Below, piece by piece: positions 35,150-44,966 of a stretch of 64,000 nucleotides of DNA; the stretch's first letter is position 1; each line of letters starts with the position of its first letter. The translations under genes were made by a program, and so were the position numbers. The notes below the pieces were generated by a model. It was given only the letters and a program-made list of their open reading frames with translations. It searched no databases and was not told where the DNA came from. The stretch covers positions 2,232,001-2,296,000 of the forward strand of contig NZ_FSRU01000001.1 in the NCBI RefSeq assembly GCF_900142845.1, given 5' to 3'. The DNA comes from Paraburkholderia phenazinium. Its GTDB lineage: Bacteria; Pseudomonadota; Gammaproteobacteria; Burkholderiales; Burkholderiaceae.

Positions 35150-36979
35150 ATGGACATTCCCGAACCCACCCGCCGGCGTCACATCCGCCATGCACGCCGG
35201 CGTGCGCGCTCGCGGGAAATGTCGCGCTATGCCGGCAAGCCGCTGCGCCTCCTCTGGCGTTACCTTGCCCGGCGCAAAGTGTCGCATCTGATCGTGCTGA
35301 CGAGTGTGCTCGCCGCAGTCGGCTGCGCGCTGGCCTCGCAGTACGGCATCAAGAATCTCATTGACGCCCTGCCGTCCGGGCGCGCGCATCCGGCCGTCGT
35401 GATGCGGGCATTCGTCATACTCGTCGGGCTGATTCTCGCGGACAACCTGTTCTGGCGCGTCGGCGGCTGGATCGCGGCGCGCGTCTTCGTGACCGTCACC
35501 GGCGACATCCGCCGCGAGATGTTCGCCTATCTGACCGCGCATCCACCCGCGTTCTTCGCGGACAAGCCGCCGGGTGTCCTGTCGAGCCGCATCTCGGCGA
35601 CGGCCAATGCCGTATACGTGCTCGAAAACACCGTCTCATGGACCGCGCTGCCGCCCTGCCTGACGGTGGTCGGCGCCATTGCGATGGTCGCGACCGTCAG
35701 CGTGCCGATGAGCGCTGCGCTGGTGGCGATCTCCGCCACGCTTGCCTTCGCGGTCTTCGTGCTGGCGAAGAAAGGCACCTCGCGGCACCAGGCGTTCGCG
35801 GCGCGAGCGGCGTCGGTGGACGGCGAACTGGTCGACATCATCGGCAACATGGGGCTGGTGCGGGCGTTCGGCGCCGTGCGATCCGAGCGGCGCCGCTTCG
35901 ACGCGCATCTGTCCACGGAAACTCAGGCGCGCACCCGCAGCCTGCTTTACCTGGAGAAACTGCGCCTGCTGCATGCGCTGGCTACCGCGCTGCTGTCGGC
36001 CGCCATGCTCGGCTGGACCTTATGGCTCTGGAGCATGGATCGCGCAACCACCGGCGACGTGGTGCTGATCAGCTCGCTCGGCTTTGCGATCCTGCACGGT
36101 ACGCGCGATCTGGCGGTGGCTTTCGTCGATCTTACGCAGCACGTGGCCCGCCTCGGCGAAGCCTCGTCGATCCTGCTGACGCCGCACGACATGCCGGAGC
36201 ACCACGACGCGCCGCCTCTGCAGGTGCGGGAAGCCACCATCGAGTTCAGGGACGTGACCTTCGCCTACCCCGGGCGACGGCCGGTGTTGAACGGCCTGAA
36301 TCTGCAGATCCGGGCCGGCGAGCGGGTCGGGCTGATCGGTCCATCGGGCGCGGGTAAATCGACCATCCTCGCCCTGATCCAGCACTTCTACGAACCGGCG
36401 GGCGGCAGTGTCGCCATCTCGGACCAGGACATCGCAAAGGGAAGCCTCGACAGCCTGCAGGCGGCGATTTCGGTGGTCCCGCAGGATGCCTCGCTGTTTC
36501 ACCGCTCGCTGCTCGAGAACATCCGCTACGGCGTGCCGAAAGCCTCCGAGCCGGAGGTACGGCGTGCCTGCGAGGACGCCAACTGCCTCGACTTCATTGC
36601 CGCCATGCCCGATGGGCTCAACACCATCGCCGGCGATCGCGGCACGCGGCTTTCAGGCGGCCAACGGCAGCGCATCGCCATTGCGCGCGCCATCCTCAGG
36701 GATTCGCCGATTCTCCTGCTCGACGAAGCCACCTCCTCGCTCGATTCGGCCTCCGAAGCAGCGATTCAAACCGCCCTCGAACGGCTCATGCAAAACCGCA
36801 CGGTAGTCGCTATTGCCCACCGTCTGTCCACGCTGCAGAGCTTCGACCGCATCCTCGTGATCAACCGCGGCCGCGTCACCCAGGACGGCTCACCGGCGGA
36901 ACTGGCGCAGCAGCCGGGCATCTATCGCGACACACTGATGCGTCAACGCAAGCGAACCACGCCATCTGAGCTAGCGTAA
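35150..36979 (+). CDS. ABC transporter, fused permease-ATPase (MsbA/ABCB type)
   Basis: A 609-residue half-transporter: six predicted membrane helices (~40-330) and a C-terminal ATPase with Walker A GPSGAGKST, signature LSGGQRQRIAIARAI, Walker B ILLLDEATSSLDSASE and switch His in VVAIAHRLS. As a homodimer it would export lipid, peptide or drug. The first ~24 residues are very Arg-rich, and ATG 35219 is a possible later start. It stands alone; the substrate cannot be inferred. Confidence 0.85.
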   Translation: MDIPEPTRRRHIRHARRRARSREMSRYAGKPLRLLWRYLARRKVSHLIVLTSVLAAVGCALASQYGIKNLIDALPSGRAHPAVVMRAFVILVGLILADNLFWRVGGWIAARVFVTVTGDIRREMFAYLTAHPPAFFADKPPGVLSSRISATANAVYVLENTVSWTALPPCLTVVGAIAMVATVSVPMSAALVAISATLAFAVFVLAKKGTSRHQAFAARAASVDGELVDIIGNMGLVRAFGAVRSERRRFDAHLSTETQARTRSLLYLEKLRLLHALATALLSAAMLGWTLWLWSMDRATTGDVVLISSLGFAILHGTRDLAVAFVDLTQHVARLGEASSILLTPHDMPEHHDAPPLQVREATIEFRDVTFAYPGRRPVLNGLNLQIRAGERVGLIGPSGAGKSTILALIQHFYEPAGGSVAISDQDIAKGSLDSLQAAISVVPQDASLFHRSLLENIRYGVPKASEPEVRRACEDANCLDFIAAMPDGLNTIAGDRGTRLSGGQRQRIAIARAILRDSPILLLDEATSSLDSASEAAIQTALERLMQNRTVVAIAHRLSTLQSFDRILVINRGRVTQDGSPAELAQQPGIYRDTLMRQRKRTTPSELA

Positions 36980-37173
36980 GCCTCTGAAAGCCTGGACCGG
37001 CAAAACCCGCCAAACCCGCGCCGCAAACTCCCCGCACCAGCACGACAACGTTTGCGTGCCCGCCCCTGAAAAAATACCCCGCCTATTTGCGTCGCACAGC
37101 GAAGAAACGCTGAAGAACCTGGGAGGAAATGCCGATATACGGTGTTACATCTAAATCCAGGTTAGGGGCACTG

Positions 37174-39117
37174 ATGGTTTCGGTAGCTCGAATACGGGGG
37201 GCGTTCACGGTCGACGGCACCGATCCGGAACTAGTGCGCTCGCAGATGCAGGCCTTCGGCCGGCAAATCCCGCTGCTCTATTTCATGCTGGTGATCAACA
37301 CCATGGCGGTGGCGATCACGCACGTCGGCTGCGCGCCCGCCTGGCTCGCCGTCTACACCCCGCTTGCCCTCTGCGCCTTCTGCCTGATTCGCTGCGTGCG
37401 ATGGTGGTTCTTCCGGCAACGGACGCTCACGCATGAGCAGGCGGTGCCGGAACTGCGCAAGACCTTGTGGCTCGCCGGCGTGATGGGCGTCACTTTCACG
37501 ACGTGGGCCGCGCTGCTGTTCCACTACGGCCCCGCCTACGAACAGGCTCAGGTGGCGTTCTACATGGCGACCACGGTGGTGGGATGCGTGTTCTGCCTGA
37601 TGCATCTGCGCGCCGCCGCGTTCCTGCTGCTGAGCATCGTGATCGGCTCGTTCACGATCGTCCTGTTCGCGGCGGGGCGTCCGGTGTTTGTCGCGATGGC
37701 GGTCGACATGTTGTTCGTCGGCATTACGCTCGCCCTGATCGTTCACCTCTACTACCGAAACTTCTCCAGCCTGGAGTCTTCGAAGCGCGAACTGCTGGCC
37801 AGCCAGGCCGTCACGCAGAAACTCAGCGACGATAACTTCCGCCTCGCGAATATCGACAGCCTCACGGGCCTGCCCAACCGGCGCAGTTTTTTTTCGTCGC
37901 TGAATGCGCTGGCCGAGCAAGGCACGGGCGAAACGGCCACCTTCCACATGGGCCTGATCGACCTCGACGGTTTCAAGCAGGTGAACGATATCTACGGGCA
38001 CTCGAGCGGCGACCTCGTGCTCAAGGAAGTCGGTGCACGGCTTCTGGAGCTGGCGGACCCGGCGATCTTTTTTGCGCGGCTGGGCGGCGACGAATTCGGC
38101 ATCATCATTCAACGGCGCCTCACGGAAGACGAACTCGACCGCCTCGGTCAGACACTGTGCGAGCGGTTAAGCCGCCCTTACACGATAGGCGGCAACACGG
38201 CGGAGTTGTCGGGCACGATCGGCTGGGCCGGCTTGCCGCCGCCGAGCGTCAGCGTCTCCGATATCTTCGAGCGCGCGGATGCGGCGCTCTACGTCGGCAA
38301 GGAGAGCCGTCGCGGCACCGCGGTGGTGTTTTCCGCCGAGCACGAGCACCGCGTGCGGCGCGCCAGTCTGGTCGCCCAGGAGCTCAAGGCCGCAAGCCTC
38401 GACGCCGAGCTCTATCTGGAGTTTCAGCCCATCTACGACGTCGGCGCGCACAGCGTGGTGGGCTTCGAAGCCCTGGGCCGCTGGCGCAGTCCGAAGCTTG
38501 GCCAGGTCAGACCGGAAGAATTTATCCGCATCGCCGAGCGGACCGATCTGATCCGCGTGGTCACCGAGGTGCTGCTGCGCAAGGCGCTGGCCGAAGCCTC
38601 CCATTGGCCGGCCCACATGTATCTGTCGTTCAACCTTTCGGCACTCGACATCTCGTCGGTGCCGCGCGCGCGCCGGCTGCTGGATATCGTGCAGGAAAGC
38701 CCGACCGATGCCGAGCGGGTGCATTTCGAAATCACCGAAACCGCCGTGACGCGCGACTTCAGGCAGGCGCGCGCCTCGCTGTCGCTGATCAAGCAGGTGG
38801 GCTGCCATGTGTCGCTCGACGATTTCGGCACCGGCTACTCGAGCCTGAGCTATGTCCACCGGCTGCCCTTCGATACGATCAAGATCGATCGCAGCTTCGT
38901 GGCCGAGGTCGATACAGACGTCGCTTCCGCAAAAATCATCCGCTCGGTGATGGATCTGTGCCGCAACCTCGGCCTGGAATGCGTGGTGGAAGGTGTCGAA
39001 ACCGAATCGCAGTGCGAAATATTAACCTCGCTAGGCGGCCGCGTGATGCAGGGCTATCTGTTCGGCAAGCCGATGCCGGCTGACGCGATGCTCGCGTTTC
39101 AGCTCAATGCCGTTTAG
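37174..39117 (+). CDS. membrane GGDEF-EAL protein (c-di-GMP turnover)
   Basis: A 647-residue protein with an N-terminal block of about six membrane helices (~25-195), a GGDEF domain with intact RLGGDEF (~304) and an EAL domain with EAL (GFEALGRW, ~432), NLSALDIS, ITETAV, DDFGTGYSS and KIDRSFV. Both active sites look intact, so it could make and break c-di-GMP. ATG 37174 (AGGGG seven bases upstream) is preferred; ATG 37129 has GGAGG only two bases away but remains possible. It may act on the same pool as the YcgR protein 9 kb away. Confidence 0.85.
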   Translation: MVSVARIRGAFTVDGTDPELVRSQMQAFGRQIPLLYFMLVINTMAVAITHVGCAPAWLAVYTPLALCAFCLIRCVRWWFFRQRTLTHEQAVPELRKTLWLAGVMGVTFTTWAALLFHYGPAYEQAQVAFYMATTVVGCVFCLMHLRAAAFLLLSIVIGSFTIVLFAAGRPVFVAMAVDMLFVGITLALIVHLYYRNFSSLESSKRELLASQAVTQKLSDDNFRLANIDSLTGLPNRRSFFSSLNALAEQGTGETATFHMGLIDLDGFKQVNDIYGHSSGDLVLKEVGARLLELADPAIFFARLGGDEFGIIIQRRLTEDELDRLGQTLCERLSRPYTIGGNTAELSGTIGWAGLPPPSVSVSDIFERADAALYVGKESRRGTAVVFSAEHEHRVRRASLVAQELKAASLDAELYLEFQPIYDVGAHSVVGFEALGRWRSPKLGQVRPEEFIRIAERTDLIRVVTEVLLRKALAEASHWPAHMYLSFNLSALDISSVPRARRLLDIVQESPTDAERVHFEITETAVTRDFRQARASLSLIKQVGCHVSLDDFGTGYSSLSYVHRLPFDTIKIDRSFVAEVDTDVASAKIIRSVMDLCRNLGLECVVEGVETESQCEILTSLGGRVMQGYLFGKPMPADAMLAFQLNAV

Positions 39118-39162
39118 GCGCAGCGCCGGTCGAATCGACGCACGCGAGGCGTGACGCTGCGC
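39118..39162. terminator. long inverted repeat between convergent genes
   Basis: GCGCAGCG and CGCTGCGC arms enclose 29 bases between the ends of the GGDEF-EAL gene and the small reverse gene at 39169. No T-run is present on either side. Confidence 0.25.
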
Positions 39163-39168
39163 GGCCCC

Positions 39169-39444
39169 CTACCCCGTTCCGCCTTGCAAAGTGCAACGCA
39201 CGCCAGTTGCACCGCCTCTCTCCCTCTGCGCGTGCGGCAACGCCTGCTGGCACGCTTCGAGTGCCCGCAGCGCTTCCTTGAGCCGGTTGACCCGGCTGAC
39301 CTGCGAGGGCACCTGGACCACGCCGGACAAACCGTCCACCCGATCCCGCCAGTAACTCAGCGGCAACGGACGGTCCGCCGTGGCGATTCGCGGCAGCAGG
39401 TGCTCAAGATGTTCAATATCTTTTTCAAGCTGATGGTGATTCAT
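39169..39444 (-). CDS. small hypothetical protein, 91 aa
   Basis: ATG 39444 follows GGGGACCCATA. The protein is soluble, starts MNHHQLEKDIEHLEHLLPRI, contains PLSYWRDRVDGL and has a helical, Leu/Arg-rich second half (RLKEALRALEACQ) likely to form a short coiled coil. I have a general recollection of similar small proteins in Burkholderia but no functional name. The last ~15 residues are Gly/Arg-rich and may be poorly conserved. Confidence 0.6.
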   Translation of the reverse strand: MNHHQLEKDIEHLEHLLPRIATADRPLPLSYWRDRVDGLSGVVQVPSQVSRVNRLKEALRALEACQQALPHAQRERGGATGVRCTLQGGTG

Positions 39445-39874
39445 TATGGGTCCCCGGAAATATCACACCAAGCCGTTGCAAATCGACCTTTGTGTTTTAT
39501 GGCCATCTGTTTCTCTCTTTTTGCCAGTCTGATCGTTTCAAAGGACAAAACTTGTCCGTGCGTCTCAGTTTTTAAAAAATAAGGGGACCACCGGCAGCGA
39601 TTTAAAGATTTACCCATTCAGCATTTATTCCAGCGCGGCGTCTAACGAGCCGTCCGCAGCGGCAGGCCCAATATGAGTTGGCCCTTTCATCCGCCTTGCA
39701 CGGCTATTTTCGGCCTTTCATTCAACGGTTTTATATCTGACCAATTTGCCATCCAGGCGTCAGCATGACGACCCGAGCGCAGCCGTAGACTGGTTTGGCG
39801 TTGTGGAGACCCGAATTCGGCAGTGTTTCAAGAAATAAGCCGAAGTCCTAACGTCCTTCCTCCAGGAGTCGAAT
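39445..39874. other. 430-bp AT-richer intergenic region
   Basis: This stretch has clearly lower GC than its surroundings, with TTTTTAAAAAATAA near 39570 and several T-runs. It contains no credible gene. It separates two divergent small genes and probably carries both promoters; it could also hold a small RNA, but no terminator-bounded unit is clear. Confidence 0.45.
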
Positions 39875-40162
39875 ATGTTCCGAATCGCTTATGTTGCAGT
39901 TGCTGTTTCCACCATTGCTTGCGCCGCGCCCGTGTTTGCGCAGGATGCCCCCACCGCCGCTCAACCGGCAGCGACCGTCGGCAACGGCGACGCCAATGTC
40001 AACGGCACCGCCAACAGCGGCGTCGGCATGGACACCAGCGGCCAGACCGCCGCCGGCTCGCCGGCCGGCCTCACGCGCCAGGAAGTGAAGCGCGAGTTGT
40101 ACCAGGCCGAAACCGACGGCCAGATCAAGATGCTCAACCGGACCGTCTACAACGGCAGTTGA
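39875..40162 (+). CDS. exported small protein, DUF4148-like
   Basis: A 95-residue secreted protein with a signal peptide cleaved after VFA (AYVAVAVSTIACAAPVFA). The mature part is Ala/Gly/Asn-rich and ends in LTRQEVKRELYQAETDGQIK, the signature of the DUF4148 family abundant in Burkholderiales. AGGAG sits seven bases before ATG 39875. Function unknown; such proteins are periplasmic and often stress-induced. Confidence 0.75.
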   Translation: MFRIAYVAVAVSTIACAAPVFAQDAPTAAQPAATVGNGDANVNGTANSGVGMDTSGQTAAGSPAGLTRQEVKRELYQAETDGQIKMLNRTVYNGS

Positions 40163-40174
40163 GCTAGCGCTTGC

Positions 40175-40207
40175 GCGCAGCGCGCCGGACCGCCCGGCGC
40201 GTTGCGT
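40175..40207. terminator. bidirectional-looking terminator hairpin
   Basis: CGCGCCGG-ACCGC-CCGGCGCG (40181-40201), extended by several outer pairs, lies between the converging DUF4148-like gene and the exported protein gene ending at 40212. Confidence 0.5.
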
Positions 40208-40211
40208 CGAA

Positions 40212-41171
40212 CTAGTTGGTCGAGCTTGCGTGCAGCATCGGCCACACCAACGTCAATCTGACGCCGCCACGCGCCGGCACATACAGTTCGCGACTGCGCG
40301 GCGCGCCATCCAGCATGGCCGTCAAACGGTAGTGTCCCTGCGGAAGCCGGGCGAACAGATACGGCCCATCCGAGGTCGCGTTGAACACCACCGTGCCGTC
40401 CGATCGCGCCACCTGCACCGCCACCCCCGACAGATACTCGCCGGACCCCGTCATGAAGGTCGCCCGCATGTTGTAGCCGGAGGCGAGTCCGCGAAACGCC
40501 GCGACTTCGTCCTGGCCTACGCCGCCGGTGACATAAGCGATGCCGTGGTTGTCGTGAGCGACCGGTATGTCGTTGGGCGAAGTATTGCGCGCCGAGGTGT
40601 CGGGGGGTGGCATTGCTGGAGTCGCAGGCGTGGCCGTAGCCGTAGCCGGCATGCTCTGCGCGGCGGATTGATTCGCCGCCGACGCGTGAGTCGACGGTTC
40701 GCGGCTCGCAGGCGAACGGCCGGGCGGTTCGCGCGTAGCCACTTCGTGCTGCGGCGGCTTGCGTTCAGGCACCTCGCGAACCGGCGCGGGTGCAGGCACC
40801 GGTGCGGGCACGGCCGTGGGCATCCGCGGCCGCGCGGCGCCGGCCTGGCAACTCAGACCCGGTATGTCGCTGCCCTCGCCGGCAGGCCGTCCCGCGAGCA
40901 CCCACGGCGGCAGCGCGACACCCTGCCCTTTGGCGCGCGGCGTCAAGGTATCGCGCATCCGCGCGGCCACCGCGCTGCGCTCCTGCGGCGTCGACGCACG
41001 GTGCATTTGTGTGCAGAAATCAATTCGCTCGTCGTCGCTGAGCAGTTGCGAGGGCACGGCCTCGGACCCACCCGCCGAACGCTGCCCATGCGCATTCAAG
41101 GCCAGCGCGGCCACGCCACACACGAGCGCCCACCGGACGATTTGCGGCAAGCCGGAACAGAGCGTGGACAT
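40212..41171 (-). CDS. exported protein with Pro-rich linker and C-terminal beta domain
   Basis: A 319-residue protein. It has an N-terminal signal peptide (ALVCGVAALALNAHG), a region with DDERIDFCTQMHRASTPQER, a long Pro/Ala/Thr-rich linker (~115-200) and a C-terminal domain resembling carboxypeptidase-regulatory or Cna-B-like beta-sandwiches (YLSGVAVQVARSDGTVVF). GGAGGTAACAC precedes ATG 41171. No catalytic motif is seen; the linker suggests a periplasmic or surface-exposed spacer protein. Hypothetical. Confidence 0.7.
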   Translation of the reverse strand: MSTLCSGLPQIVRWALVCGVAALALNAHGQRSAGGSEAVPSQLLSDDERIDFCTQMHRASTPQERSAVAARMRDTLTPRAKGQGVALPPWVLAGRPAGEGSDIPGLSCQAGAARPRMPTAVPAPVPAPAPVREVPERKPPQHEVATREPPGRSPASREPSTHASAANQSAAQSMPATATATPATPAMPPPDTSARNTSPNDIPVAHDNHGIAYVTGGVGQDEVAAFRGLASGYNMRATFMTGSGEYLSGVAVQVARSDGTVVFNATSDGPYLFARLPQGHYRLTAMLDGAPRSRELYVPARGGVRLTLVWPMLHASSTN

Positions 41172-41470
41172 GTGTTACCTCCGGGACACGCTGCGGGCGC
41201 GCAACGTTGGGTCGATTCGGGGGCGTCTTCGAGCGCTTCGCTTAACTAACGACGAGCAACAGCGGCAGGCGTGGTCTTGCGGGGAGAAATTGCGGGCGGA
41301 GCCGGAGCGAAACCCAATCGCAGTGTAGCAATCCGCTGTGCCCTGCGAGCCACCCGGAGTAGTCGATCTCCGCCATGTTCCAGCGCGATTGAACCGAACC
41401 GGTGCATTGGCGCTGCGACTTCGCAAGACGCGTCAACTGACGTTGCGCCCCCTATTCGGCGACGACGCCC

Positions 41471-42208
41471 CTAAGACACAAACGGCAGCTTCTGATCGCG
41501 TGCCGCAGCAAGCATCGATACCGTGATCTTGCGCACCTCGAGTTTGCTCTGCGTGATGTGCGCACGCAGCAGAATGCTGGCTTCCGGCAAGCGGTTGCGC
41601 TCGATCAGGTGCAGCATGGTCGAGTGTTCGTCATAGGTCGCGCTGGTCCGATGCGGCTTGAGAAAATCCAGCCGCCGCACAATGCGGATGCGCTCGGTGA
41701 CCTCGTTGTGCACCCGAAGCATTTCTCCATTGCCGGTCGCGGCCACCAGTTGACGGTGGAAATTCTCGTCCATGCCGAACATGGTCACCGGATCGCTCTC
41801 GCGCAGTTCCGGCTCGACGCACCAGATTGCCTTGAGCGGGTCGATGGCCGCGTGCGGTGCATTACCCGAGGTCAAGCGCTCGAGCGAGGCCAGTTCGAGC
41901 ACGATGCGCAGATCGTAGAGCTGATCCAGTTGCTCGAAGTTGATCTGCGAAACTTTCCAGCCGCGCCGAAAACCCACCTCCAGATAGCCCTCGCGTTGCA
42001 GGCGAAACAGGCCATCGCGCATCGGCGTGCGCGATACACCGTAGTGCTGGGCGATGTCGCTTTCGGAGAAGCGGTCGCCGGGGAACAGCCGGAAACTGAA
42101 GATGTCGCTCTTCAGTTGCTGATACACCTGCTCGGCCAGCGGGTTGGGCGCATTGGCCGCAAACGGCGCGCTTGCCAGCTTCACGTCGCCCGTTTCGTTT
42201 TCACTCAT
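41471..42208 (-). CDS. GntR-family (FCD) transcriptional regulator
   Basis: A 245-residue FadR-subfamily GntR regulator: winged helix (~18-85; SDIFSFRLFPGDRFSESDIA, then a SRTPMRDGLFRL recognition region) and an all-helical FCD domain with metal-type His residues (MDENFHRQL, YDEHSTMLHL, LRAHITQ). ATG 42208 is chosen over an upstream in-frame Met because GAGAGGG lies before it. It is the last gene on the strand of the nitrogen-compound cluster and is its probable local regulator; a palindrome at the start of the cluster (50780-50809) is the likely operator. Confidence 0.85.
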   Translation of the reverse strand: MSENETGDVKLASAPFAANAPNPLAEQVYQQLKSDIFSFRLFPGDRFSESDIAQHYGVSRTPMRDGLFRLQREGYLEVGFRRGWKVSQINFEQLDQLYDLRIVLELASLERLTSGNAPHAAIDPLKAIWCVEPELRESDPVTMFGMDENFHRQLVAATGNGEMLRVHNEVTERIRIVRRLDFLKPHRTSATYDEHSTMLHLIERNRLPEASILLRAHITQSKLEVRKITVSMLAAARDQKLPFVS

Positions 42209-42271
42209 CTCGCACCCTCTCCTTGCCATGTTCTTATTATGCGTTGCTCAAGAGCACGCCGGGGCGCCCAT

Positions 42272-42670
42272 TCATGGCGCAGCGATAAGACTCACATGGG
42301 CGGCGACGATTTTCCAACCGTGGTACGCCTCGCTCGCGGCTCCCACGCGTGCCCAGCTCTGCATCTGGCGGCCGAGCAACGCGGTGGCGTCGCTGGTGAA
42401 CTCGGTGCTGACGGTGGCGTAGTCGGCGCCGAAGGTGGTGACCACGGTGCGATACAGACGCCGCGACGCAGGCACCGGTTCGCACGACGCGCGCCACGCG
42501 CGTATCGCGTCGCCGCCATGCTGCACTTCAGCAATCCCGTAGCGCACGGTTTCGGGTGTATGCCAGAACAGCGCGTTCATCGTGTCCACTTCGTTGGCGA
42601 CCAGCGCCCGTTCGTATTCGACAAATGCCGCCGTCACTTCGGCGACGATTTCCGGCTTGTTGACTTCCAT
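42272..42670 (-). CDS. AtzH/HpxZ-like protein (DUF3225)
   Basis: A 132-residue protein of the NTF2-like fold family that includes AtzH and HpxZ. AtzH converts 1,3-dicarboxyurea to allophanate in the cyanuric acid pathway. Y19 and R43 have the same 24-residue spacing as the Tyr/Arg pair I recall for AtzH (22 and 46). It starts two bases after the stop of the upstream hydrolase gene. No AtzE or AtzG partner is present. It may process a carboxylated intermediate between the hydrolases and allophanate hydrolase. HpxZ-like oxalurate functions cannot be excluded. Confidence 0.75.
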   Translation of the reverse strand: MEVNKPEIVAEVTAAFVEYERALVANEVDTMNALFWHTPETVRYGIAEVQHGGDAIRAWRASCEPVPASRRLYRTVVTTFGADYATVSTEFTSDATALLGRQMQSWARVGAASEAYHGWKIVAAHVSLIAAP

Positions 42671-42672
42671 CC

Positions 42673-43338
42673 TCACAGTCCTTTTTTCAATGCGGCCAAC
42701 GGTGCGGTCCAGCCCACGATGCCGCCCTGCGAACGAATCATCTCCAGACTCGCCTGCTTGAACGCGGGGAAGTAGCTGGCGGTGGCATCTTCGATCAGCA
42801 GGCATTCATAGCCGCGGTCGTTGGCCTCGCGCATCGAGGTCTGCACGCAGACCTCGGTCGTGACGCCGGCGAACAGCAGGTGCGTGATGCCGCGTACGCT
42901 CAACGCTTCGCTTAAGCGCGTGGCGTAAAACGCGCCTTTGCCGGGCTTGTCGATCACCAGTTCGCCCTCCACGGGCGCCAGCGCGTCGATAATCGCATTG
43001 CCGGGTTCGCCGCGCACCAGAATCCGGCCCATCGGTCCAGGCTCGCCAATGCGCATCTGCGGTGCGCCGCGCAAGCGCTTCGCCGGTGGGCAGTCGGACA
43101 GGTCCGGTGCATGCGATTCGCGCGTGTGGACCACCAGCAAGCCCGTGCGACGAGCGAGCGCCAGCAGTTCGGCGACGCTCGGCACGATCTCCGCGAGCAA
43201 CGAGACATCGTTGCCGAGCGACTCGCCGAAGCCGCCTGGCTCGATGAAATCGCGCTGCATGTCGATGATCACGAGCGCGGTGTGCTGCGGCTCGAATACG
43301 AACGGCGAAGGTAACGCCTTAACTTCGATGCTCATCAT
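42673..43338 (-). CDS. isochorismatase-like cysteine hydrolase (triuret hydrolase candidate)
   Basis: A 221-residue isochorismatase-like hydrolase. The catalytic triad is visible as D26 (IIDMQRDF), K131 (DKPGKGAF) and C164 ([10 protein letters not shown]). It resembles the biuret hydrolase encoded 1.6 kb upstream but lacks its N-terminal PYPWPYDG segment and differs around the substrate loop ([16 protein letters not shown]). In triuret degradation a second enzyme of this family (TrtA) opens triuret to feed biuret hydrolase, so a TrtA-like role is proposed. A RutB-like or other ureide amidase is the alternative. Its ATG overlaps the stop of the ABC ATPase gene (TAATG). Confidence 0.65.
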   Translation of the reverse strand: MMSIEVKALPSPFVFEPQHTALVIIDMQRDFIEPGGFGESLGNDVSLLAEIVPSVAELLALARRTGLLVVHTRESHAPDLSDCPPAKRLRGAPQMRIGEPGPMGRILVRGEPGNAIIDALAPVEGELVIDKPGKGAFYATRLSEALSVRGITHLLFAGVTTEVCVQTSMREANDRGYECLLIEDATASYFPAFKQASLEMIRSQGGIVGWTAPLAALKKGL

Positions 43339-44960
43339 TAGTGGACCGCCTCGTCCATATGCCCCGCCATGTGCCGTCCCAGCACGGCGCGCTCCGCGCC
43401 TGCCGCCGGCGTTTCGTAGACCAGCCTGCCTTCCGCCATCACGGCGATACGGTCGGCCAGTTCCAGCAATTCATCCAGATCTTCGCTGACAAGCAGCACG
43501 GCCGCGCCCGCATCGCGCGCCGCGATCAGCCGCGCGTGAATATCCGCCACCGACGCGAAATCGAGACCGAACACCGGATTCGCGACGATCAGCACATCCA
43601 CCGGCTGGCCCAGTTCGCGCGCCAGCACCGCACGCTGCACGTTGCCGCCGGAGAGCGTGCCGATCATCCGGTCCGGCACGGGCGGACGCACGTTGAAGTC
43701 GCGGATCAACTCCGTGGCGCGCTCGCGCATCGCCTTGCGATCGAGCCGCCAGCCGCCGCGGCAGACCGGTGTGCGGTCGAAATCTCGGAGTGCCAGGTTT
43801 TCTGCCACGCTCATGCCGGCCACACAGGCGTTCTTGAGCGGCTCTTCGGGAATCGCGAAGACGCGCCGCGTGGTCATCTCCTCACGTGTGGCGCGATACG
43901 GCGCACCGGCGATCTGCATCTCGCCTGCCACGGGACGCCGCTGGCCCACCAGCGCCTCGACCAGTTCCTTCTGGCCGTTGCCCGACACACCCGCGAGACC
44001 GAGAATCTCACCCGCGCGTACGGCCAGCGTCGCATGCCGCACGGCCGTGTGGCCGCGGTCGTCCTGCACCGAAAGGTCGCGCAGTTCGAGCCGGATCGCC
44101 GCCTCGGGATCGACCGGTTTGCGCGCGGCCCGCTCGACGCGGATCTCCGCCAATACCGGCGCTTCCTCGCGCGAGGCCTCGGCCTGCACGATCGAGCTCG
44201 TGCCCATCATCCAGTTCGCGAGTTGTTCGCGGTCGGTCTGCGCGACCGCCGTAGTGCCGACCTGGCGTCCTTTGCGCAGGACTGTGACGTCGTCGGCATA
44301 GGCCATCACCTCGCGAAACTTGTGCGTGATCATCAGCACCGTCAGTTCGCCGCGCGTCGTCAGATCGCGCATCAGGCCGAGCACCTCGTCCGCTTCCTGC
44401 GGCGTGAGCACCGAGGTCGGTTCGTCGAGAATCAGAAAGCGCTGGCGCAGATAGAGCTGCTTGAGGATTTCCAGCTTCTGCTTTTCGCCGGCGGCAAGTC
44501 CCGCGACCGGCGCGTCGAGCGGCAGCCTGAACGGCATGCGCGTCATGAACTCCGTCAACGCGGCGCGCTCGCGCTTCCAGTCGATTCGCCAGGACAAACG
44601 CCCGCGCGCCAGCAGCAGGTTTTCTTCGACGGACAGACCGGTTGCCAGCGTGAAATGCTGATACACCATGCCAATGCCGAGCGCCTGGGCATCGCGCGGC
44701 GAGGCGATCTTCACTTCGCGTCCGTCTGCGGTGATCTGTCCTTCGTCGAGCAGGCCATAGCCGACCAGCCCCTTCACCAGCGTGCTCTTGCCCGCGCCGT
44801 TCTCGCCGAGCAGCGCGTGGATGGTGCCGGGTGCGACCTTGATCGACACCTTGTCGAGCGCGCGGAACGAGCCGAACGATTTCGTGGCGCCGAGGACTTC
44901 GACACCCAGCGCATGCGTGGCCGCGTCTTGCGGCTGGTTGTAGGGAGCGGGAGTCGACAT
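43338..44960 (-). CDS. ABC importer ATP-binding protein with two ATPase domains (BMP-family system)
   Basis: A 540-residue tandem ATPase of the nucleoside/sugar importer type. Domain 1 has Walker [10 protein letters not shown], signature-position [12 protein letters not shown] and Walker [12 protein letters not shown]. Domain 2 has a degenerate Walker A ([11 protein letters not shown], no Lys) and [12 protein letters not shown], the normal asymmetry for this class. It pairs with the two permeases and the BMP-type binding protein in this cluster. It lies 6 bp after the biuret hydrolase stop and overlaps the next gene, so one transcript is almost certain. Confidence 0.85.
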   Translation of the reverse strand: MSTPAPYNQPQDAATHALGVEVLGATKSFGSFRALDKVSIKVAPGTIHALLGENGAGKSTLVKGLVGYGLLDEGQITADGREVKIASPRDAQALGIGMVYQHFTLATGLSVEENLLLARGRLSWRIDWKRERAALTEFMTRMPFRLPLDAPVAGLAAGEKQKLEILKQLYLRQRFLILDEPTSVLTPQEADEVLGLMRDLTTRGELTVLMITHKFREVMAYADDVTVLRKGRQVGTTAVAQTDREQLANWMMGTSSIVQAEASREEAPVLAEIRVERAARKPVDPEAAIRLELRDLSVQDDRGHTAVRHATLAVRAGEILGLAGVSGNGQKELVEALVGQRRPVAGEMQIAGAPYRATREEMTTRRVFAIPEEPLKNACVAGMSVAENLALRDFDRTPVCRGGWRLDRKAMRERATELIRDFNVRPPVPDRMIGTLSGGNVQRAVLARELGQPVDVLIVANPVFGLDFASVADIHARLIAARDAGAAVLLVSEDLDELLELADRIAVMAEGRLVYETPAAGAERAVLGRHMAGHMDEAVH

Positions 44961-44966
44961 GATCGG

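Noticed and set aside
41172..41470. Possible small gene between the exported protein and GntR genes
   Set aside because: A 64-codon reverse frame exists but lacks a ribosome binding site and recognisable features.
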